The notes under the pieces were generated by a model. It saw only the letters and a program-made list of their open reading frames with translations, was not told where the DNA came from and ran no database searches. Below are positions 33,655 to 36,857 of a stretch of 36,857 nt of DNA, one piece after another. Where the stretch lies: NCBI GenBank assembly GCA_023230985.1, contig JALNWH010000005.1, positions 1 through 36,857 on the forward strand. Reading direction: 5' to 3'. This DNA comes from Bacillota bacterium (GTDB taxonomy: Bacteria > Bacillota > Clostridia > Lutisporales > Lutisporaceae). The number at the start of each line of letters is the position of its first letter. Position 1 is the stretch's first letter. The position numbers and the translations under genes are program-made.

Positions 33655-33712
33655 AAAATAAGAAGGAGTTTTTAAAGATATGTAGAAATTAGTTTAACCG
33701 GAGGTATTAGAA

Positions 33713-34435
33713 TTGCAAGAAGATATTAAATATAAGAGAATAGTCTTAAAACTAAGTGGAGAAGCTCTAGCTGGGGAAGAAAGAATTGGTATAAATGGGG
33801 ATATGATTTCTTATATTGCTGATAGAATTAAAATTTTAGCAGATATGAATATACAGATAGCGGTAGTTGTCGGAGGTGGTAACATCTGGAGAGGCAGAAG
33901 TAGCAAAGATATGGACAGAACGACTGCAGATCATATGGGTATGCTTGCAACAGTAATAAATTCGTTAGCAATTCAAGATGCGCTAGAAAGAATAGGTGTG
34001 GAAACTAGAGTTCAAACAGCAATAGAAATGAGACAAGTTGCAGAACCCTATATTAGAAGAAGAGCTGTTCGTCACTTAGAAAAAGGAAGAGTTGTTATTT
34101 TTGCAGCAGGTACAGGTAATCCATACTTTACAACAGATACCACTGCGGCTTTACGGGCAGCAGAAATAGAAGCAGATGTTATTCTATTGGCTAAAAAAGT
34201 AGATGGAGTATACGATTCTGATCCTATGATCAATAAAGATGCAAAAAAATATGATAAGCTAACATACATAGATGTGATTAATAAAGGCCTTGGAGTTATG
34301 GATTCAACAGCGGCTTCTTTATGCATGGATAATAAGGTTCCCATAATAGTGTTTGACTTAAAAAATCCTGATAACTTTTTAAAAGTTATCAAAGGTCAAA
34401 CTATAGGTACAATAGTAAAGGAGGATATAAATTGA
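33713..34435 (+). CDS. pyrH: UMP kinase PyrH
   Basis: PyrH phosphorylates UMP to UDP in pyrimidine nucleotide synthesis. The 240-residue protein belongs to the amino-acid-kinase fold: KLSGEALAGEE near the start, VVVGGGNIWRGR at about 53-64, TADHMGMLATVINSLAIQDA, and FAAGTGNPYFTTDTTAALRA. Full length. Start TTG 33713 is 8 nt after CCGGAGG. The frr start codon overlaps its stop (TTGA), pointing to coupling. Confidence 0.99.
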   Translation: MQEDIKYKRIVLKLSGEALAGEERIGINGDMISYIADRIKILADMNIQIAVVVGGGNIWRGRSSKDMDRTTADHMGMLATVINSLAIQDALERIGVETRVQTAIEMRQVAEPYIRRRAVRHLEKGRVVIFAAGTGNPYFTTDTTAALRAAEIEADVILLAKKVDGVYDSDPMINKDAKKYDKLTYIDVINKGLGVMDSTAASLCMDNKVPIIVFDLKNPDNFLKVIKGQTIGTIVKEDIN

Positions 34436-34989
34436 TTAGTGAAATTGAGAAAAGTTCTGAAAGCAAAATGAGCAAAACAATAGGAGTATTGAAAAGAGAT
34501 TTGGCTTCTTTGAGGGCAGGCCGTGCAAACCCAGCTATTTTAGATCGTATAAATGTAGATTATTACGGAACAGAGACACCCATAAACCAGTTATCAAATA
34601 TTTCTGCCCCCGATCCAAGATCCATATGCATTCAACCTTGGGATCCAAAGGCAATTCCTCTGATAGAAAAAGCAATATTAAAATCGGATTTAAGCATAAA
34701 CCCCACTAATGACGGTAGTTTAATAAGATTAACAATTCCACAATTGACGGAGGAAAGAAGAAAGGAACTTGTTCGTTTAGTAAAAAAAATGGGGGAAGAA
34801 ACAAAAATTGCAGTCAGAAATACTAGAAGAGACGCAAATGATAGTTTAAAAAAAATAAAAAAGGATGGAAAGATTGCCGAGGACGAGTGGAAAAAAGCTG
34901 AAGATAATATTCAAAGAATTACTGATAAGCATACAAAAGAAATAGATGACATTATTGAAGTGAAAGAAAAAGAGATAATGGAGGTATAA
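34432..34989 (+). CDS. frr: Ribosome recycling factor
   Basis: RRF splits post-termination ribosomes with EF-G. The 185-residue protein shows LKRDLASLRAGRANPAILDR, VDYYGTETPINQLSNISAPD and IRLTIPQLTEERRKELVRLV, typical of the three-helix-bundle/beta-sandwich family. Start TTG 34432 follows AAAGGAGGAT, and overlaps the pyrH stop by four bases. Its last codons and stop include the GGAGGT used by the next small ORF. Confidence 0.99.
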   Translation: MISEIEKSSESKMSKTIGVLKRDLASLRAGRANPAILDRINVDYYGTETPINQLSNISAPDPRSICIQPWDPKAIPLIEKAILKSDLSINPTNDGSLIRLTIPQLTEERRKELVRLVKKMGEETKIAVRNTRRDANDSLKKIKKDGKIAEDEWKKAEDNIQRITDKHTKEIDDIIEVKEKEIMEV

Positions 34990-34991
34990 TT

Positions 34992-35192
34992 CTGAATTAT
35001 AAGACTGATTTTGTCGGTAATAAGCTTAATTATGTAATTGAAAAATTAGATAAAAATAAAGAATTGATAGTTCAAATGACTCAGACTTTGCATAAGAATA
35101 AAATAGATGAGAGGAAAGATAAGGAACCTATTGTAATAAAGCATATTGAAGATGATGATAAGGTTATTTTAACAGTATCGCGCTTTAACTAA
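34992..35192 (+). CDS. 66-residue ORF with apparent CTG start between frr and uppS
   Basis: An open frame runs from CTG 34992 to TAA 35190-35192. No ATG, GTG or TTG stands at the proper place, but a perfect GGAGGT (34980-34985) lies 6 nt before the CTG. The predicted protein is charged, starts NYKTDFVGNKLNYVIEKLDK, has a Lys/Asp/Glu-rich middle and ends VILTVSRFN. It has no membrane segment, signal peptide or family I recognise. An internal TTG at 35064 has no ribosome-binding site. The frame is followed at once by a hairpin, which suits the end of a transcription unit. Such short CTG-start genes are missed by gene callers. Confidence 0.55.
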   Translation: MNYKTDFVGNKLNYVIEKLDKNKELIVQMTQTLHKNKIDERKDKEPIVIKHIEDDDKVILTVSRFN

Positions 35193-35196
35193 TTAC

Positions 35197-35223
35197 CCCC
35201 TCTATTATTGAGGGGCGTTTATT
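35197..35223 (+). terminator. Terminator-like hairpin upstream of uppS
   Basis: CCCCTC at 35197-35202 pairs with GAGGGG at 35210-35215 around a TATTATT loop. T-rich sequence (GTTTATTT) follows after two bases. The stem is short but GC-rich in an AT-rich setting. It would end the pyrH-frr-small ORF unit; the T-tract is imperfect, so partial read-through is likely. Confidence 0.65.
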
Positions 35224-35250
35224 TGAGTAATATACTGAGTAAAATATAAT
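35223..35250 (+). promoter_or_regulatory. Sigma-A-type promoter for uppS-cdsA
   Basis: TTGAGT at 35223-35228 and a perfect TATAAT at 35245-35250 are separated by 16 nt. Located right after the hairpin and about 38 nt before the uppS ATG, it fits a promoter that restarts transcription for uppS-cdsA-dxr. Confidence 0.65.
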
Positions 35251-35287
35251 CATTAATATAAATTCCTTGTTAATTTGGAGGTATTTA

Positions 35288-36010
35288 ATGATTGAGAAAT
35301 TAAATACATTGCCTGAACACATAGCAATAATCATGGATGGCAATGGAAGATGGGCAAGTCAAAAAAAGTTACCTAGGACTTTAGGACATAAAGCAGGGGT
35401 AGAAGCTTTAAAAGAAATTGTAAGATATACAAGCAGTATTAAAATAAAAATATTAACTGTATATGCGTTCTCGACTGAAAATTGGAAAAGACCGTTAGAA
35501 GAAGTAGAATATTTAATTAATTATCTTTTAATAGAATTTCTAAAAAAAGAAATTGATGAGATTAATAGAAACAACGTAAAAATTAGAATTCTTGGGGATA
35601 TAAAACCATTACCCAAAAAAACAAAGGAAGAGATTATTAAGGCTGTAGAATTGACCAAAAATAATAAGGGACTTTTATTTAATATTGCACTTAACTATGG
35701 TGGTAAGGACGAACTAGTAAACTCATTTAGGGTTATATCTGAAATGATACTAAAAAAAACTATTACACCGACAGATATAAATGAAAAGTTAGTATCCAAA
35801 TACCTATATACAGCCAATGAACCTGATTTGATTATAAGAACCGGAGGAGAAAAAAGATTAAGCAACTTTTTAATATGGCAAGGAGCCTATAGCGAATTAT
35901 ACTTTACGGACGTGTTTTGGCCGGATTTTAAAAAAGAAAATTTGATCGAGGCGATAAACGATTATAATACCAGAAACAGGCGATTTGGTGGATTGAAAAT
36001 GGAGGAATAA
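35288..36010 (+). CDS. uppS: Undecaprenyl diphosphate synthase (isoprenyl transferase)
   Basis: UppS makes the C55 carrier lipid for peptidoglycan by cis-adding isopentenyl units. Residues 11-22 HIAIIMDGNGRW hold catalytic Asp17. TVYAFSTENWKRP and the C-terminal RTGGEKRLSNFLIWQGAYSE are family signatures. Start ATG 35288 is 5 nt after GGAGGT (35277-35282), giving 240 aa; a TTG at 35267 is before the Shine-Dalgarno and would add seven residues. It is followed 1 nt later by cdsA. Confidence 0.98.
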   Translation: MIEKLNTLPEHIAIIMDGNGRWASQKKLPRTLGHKAGVEALKEIVRYTSSIKIKILTVYAFSTENWKRPLEEVEYLINYLLIEFLKKEIDEINRNNVKIRILGDIKPLPKKTKEEIIKAVELTKNNKGLLFNIALNYGGKDELVNSFRVISEMILKKTITPTDINEKLVSKYLYTANEPDLIIRTGGEKRLSNFLIWQGAYSELYFTDVFWPDFKKENLIEAINDYNTRNRRFGGLKMEE

Positions 36011-36011
36011 C

Positions 36012-36824
36012 ATGTTAAGAACCAGAGTTATCAGCGTAATTATAAGTCTTCCTATAATGATTGCCGCTCTTTATTTAGGCGGTAAAACATTAGCATTTTT
36101 AACATGTTTGCTTTCTATTGTAGGCTTACATGAGTATTATAATGCTTTTAAAAATGCAGATTTCAAGCCTAATGCTTTGATAGGTTTTTTTGGTGCAATA
36201 TGCTATTATGCAATCATTACTATAAATAAAAATTCTATTGTATTACTTTCTTCAATGTTATTTATAATTTTAATATTGTTATTTTTTGATATAATTAAAA
36301 GAGATAGGAGTATATTAGATATAGCAATTACTATTTTAGGCTTAATTTACATACCTTTTTTATTCAGCAATATACAATTCCTGCAAAAAGGGAATTATGG
36401 CAGGGCATTAGTTTTACTTCCTTTTGTAACAGCATGGTTATCTGATACCTTAGCCTATTTTGCCGGTATAAATTTTGGTAAGCATAAATTATGTCCTAAA
36501 ATAAGTCCTAATAAGACCATAGAAGGTGCATTAGGAGGTATTGCAGGCAGCACCTTATTTTGTTTTATTGCAGGTGCAGTGTTTTATAAAACGGGGATAT
36601 CTATACCTTTATTTCATTACTTAATCGTTGGAATTCTATGCGGTATAACTGGCCAGATAGGAGATCTTTTTGCATCTTCTATAAAAAGATTTTGCAAGAT
36701 AAAAGATTTTGGAAGAATTTTGCCGGGACATGGCGGAATACTAGACAGATTTGATAGCATACTATTTACAGCACCTACGGTATATATATACTTTAAATTA
36801 TTTTTTAAAATTCTAAGTAAATAG
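36012..36824 (+). CDS. cdsA: Phosphatidate cytidylyltransferase CdsA
   Basis: CdsA makes CDP-diacylglycerol, the precursor of anionic phospholipids. The 270-residue protein is polytopic, with about seven membrane helices. The C-terminal signature SSIKRFCKIKDFGRILPGHG, followed by GILDRFD, is diagnostic; SDTLAYFAGINFGKHKLCPK and SPNKTIEGALGG precede it. The ATG 36012 follows the uppS stop by 1 nt, behind GGAGG. The uppS-cdsA-dxr order is common in Firmicutes. Confidence 0.98.
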   Translation: MLRTRVISVIISLPIMIAALYLGGKTLAFLTCLLSIVGLHEYYNAFKNADFKPNALIGFFGAICYYAIITINKNSIVLLSSMLFIILILLFFDIIKRDRSILDIAITILGLIYIPFLFSNIQFLQKGNYGRALVLLPFVTAWLSDTLAYFAGINFGKHKLCPKISPNKTIEGALGGIAGSTLFCFIAGAVFYKTGISIPLFHYLIVGILCGITGQIGDLFASSIKRFCKIKDFGRILPGHGGILDRFDSILFTAPTVYIYFKLFFKILSK

Positions 36825-36836
36825 GTAGGTTATAAA

Positions 36837-36857
36837 ATGTTAAAAATTGCAGTATTA
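36837..36857 (+). CDS. dxr: Probable 1-deoxy-D-xylulose-5-phosphate reductoisomerase, 5' end only
   Basis: Seven codons (MLKIAVL) are visible before the window ends, after AGGTAGGT at 36823-36830. They fit the beginning of Dxr (a Rossmann strand leading into a GSTGSIG motif) and the usual gene after cdsA. Too little is present for proof; the identity depends mainly on gene order. Confidence 0.6.

Noticed and set aside
512..34392. Many long open frames on the - strand and in other frames
   Set aside because: They lie inside well-supported + strand genes, lack ribosome-binding sites and give biased Ser/Phe/Ile-rich translations typical of antisense reading of AT-rich genes.
1..36857. CRISPR arrays, insertion sequences, prophage, tRNA/rRNA genes, defence systems
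   Set aside because: No spaced repeat arrays, transposase-like proteins, terminal inverted repeats, clover-leaf tRNA sequences or defence-type domains were seen. The gene order is continuous and typical of the chromosome backbone.

Overview
The window is a contiguous stretch of an AT-rich (roughly one third G+C by eye) low-GC Gram-positive chromosome. The layout, from flgC/fliE through sigD and on to rpsB-tsf-pyrH-frr-uppS-cdsA-(dxr), is the classical fla/che region of Firmicutes. Placing motA-motB inside the operon, a PilZ protein after flhG, a FapA gene after sigD and heavy use of TTG starts points to a motile anaerobe of the Clostridia/Tissierellia type rather than a Bacillus. This taxonomic call is an inference from gene order and protein style. 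All genes lie on the + strand.

Region 1 (1-10296) holds the end of flgC, then fliE-fliF-fliG-fliH-fliI-fliJ (basal body, MS ring, switch, export ATPase complex), a MotE/YlxF-like protein, fliK, flgD, a TIGR02530-type flagellar operon protein and flgE (hook). A 14-bp hairpin capped by a UNCG-type tetraloop separates flgE from the next block. Region 2 (10352-18494) holds flbD/swrD, motA, motB, fliL, fliM, fliY, cheY, fliO, fliP, fliQ, fliR and flhB (stator, C ring, export gate). Region 3 (18496-23291) holds flhA, the positioning GTPase/ATPase pair flhF-flhG, and a YcgR-like PilZ protein with both c-di-GMP-binding motifs. Region 4 (23292-27955) holds cheB-cheA-cheW-cheC-cheD, a Bacillus-type adaptation system; no cheR is in the window. 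Region 5 (27970-32049) holds a small two-helix membrane protein, sigD, a Jag_N-FapA fusion, a lysine-rich orphan, a SwrB-like membrane coiled-coil/HTH protein and a membrane-anchored YceG/MltG-like fragment without a catalytic domain.

Region 6 (32050-36857) is housekeeping. A strong extended -10 promoter drives rpsB-tsf, ending in a clear intrinsic terminator. It is followed by pyrH-frr, a previously easy-to-miss 66-codon ORF that seems to start at CTG behind a perfect GGAGGT, a second terminator-like hairpin, a sigma-A-type promoter, uppS, cdsA and the first codons of what is probably dxr.

Genes are packed with 0-25 nt gaps or short overlaps, so most are probably translationally coupled in one long transcript. 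Many annotated starts need correction: upstream GTG/TTG codons extend several ORFs, but Shine-Dalgarno spacing favours downstream starts in fliK, flgD, the TIGR02530 gene, flgE, motA, fliL, fliM, flhB, flhG, the PilZ gene, the YceG-like gene and uppS. I saw no tRNA, rRNA, CRISPR array, insertion sequence or phage gene. I saw no complete unknown defence or metabolic system. The least understood parts are the small genes around sigD, the CTG-start ORF, the flgE hairpin/leader and the repeat-bearing fliK promoter region.
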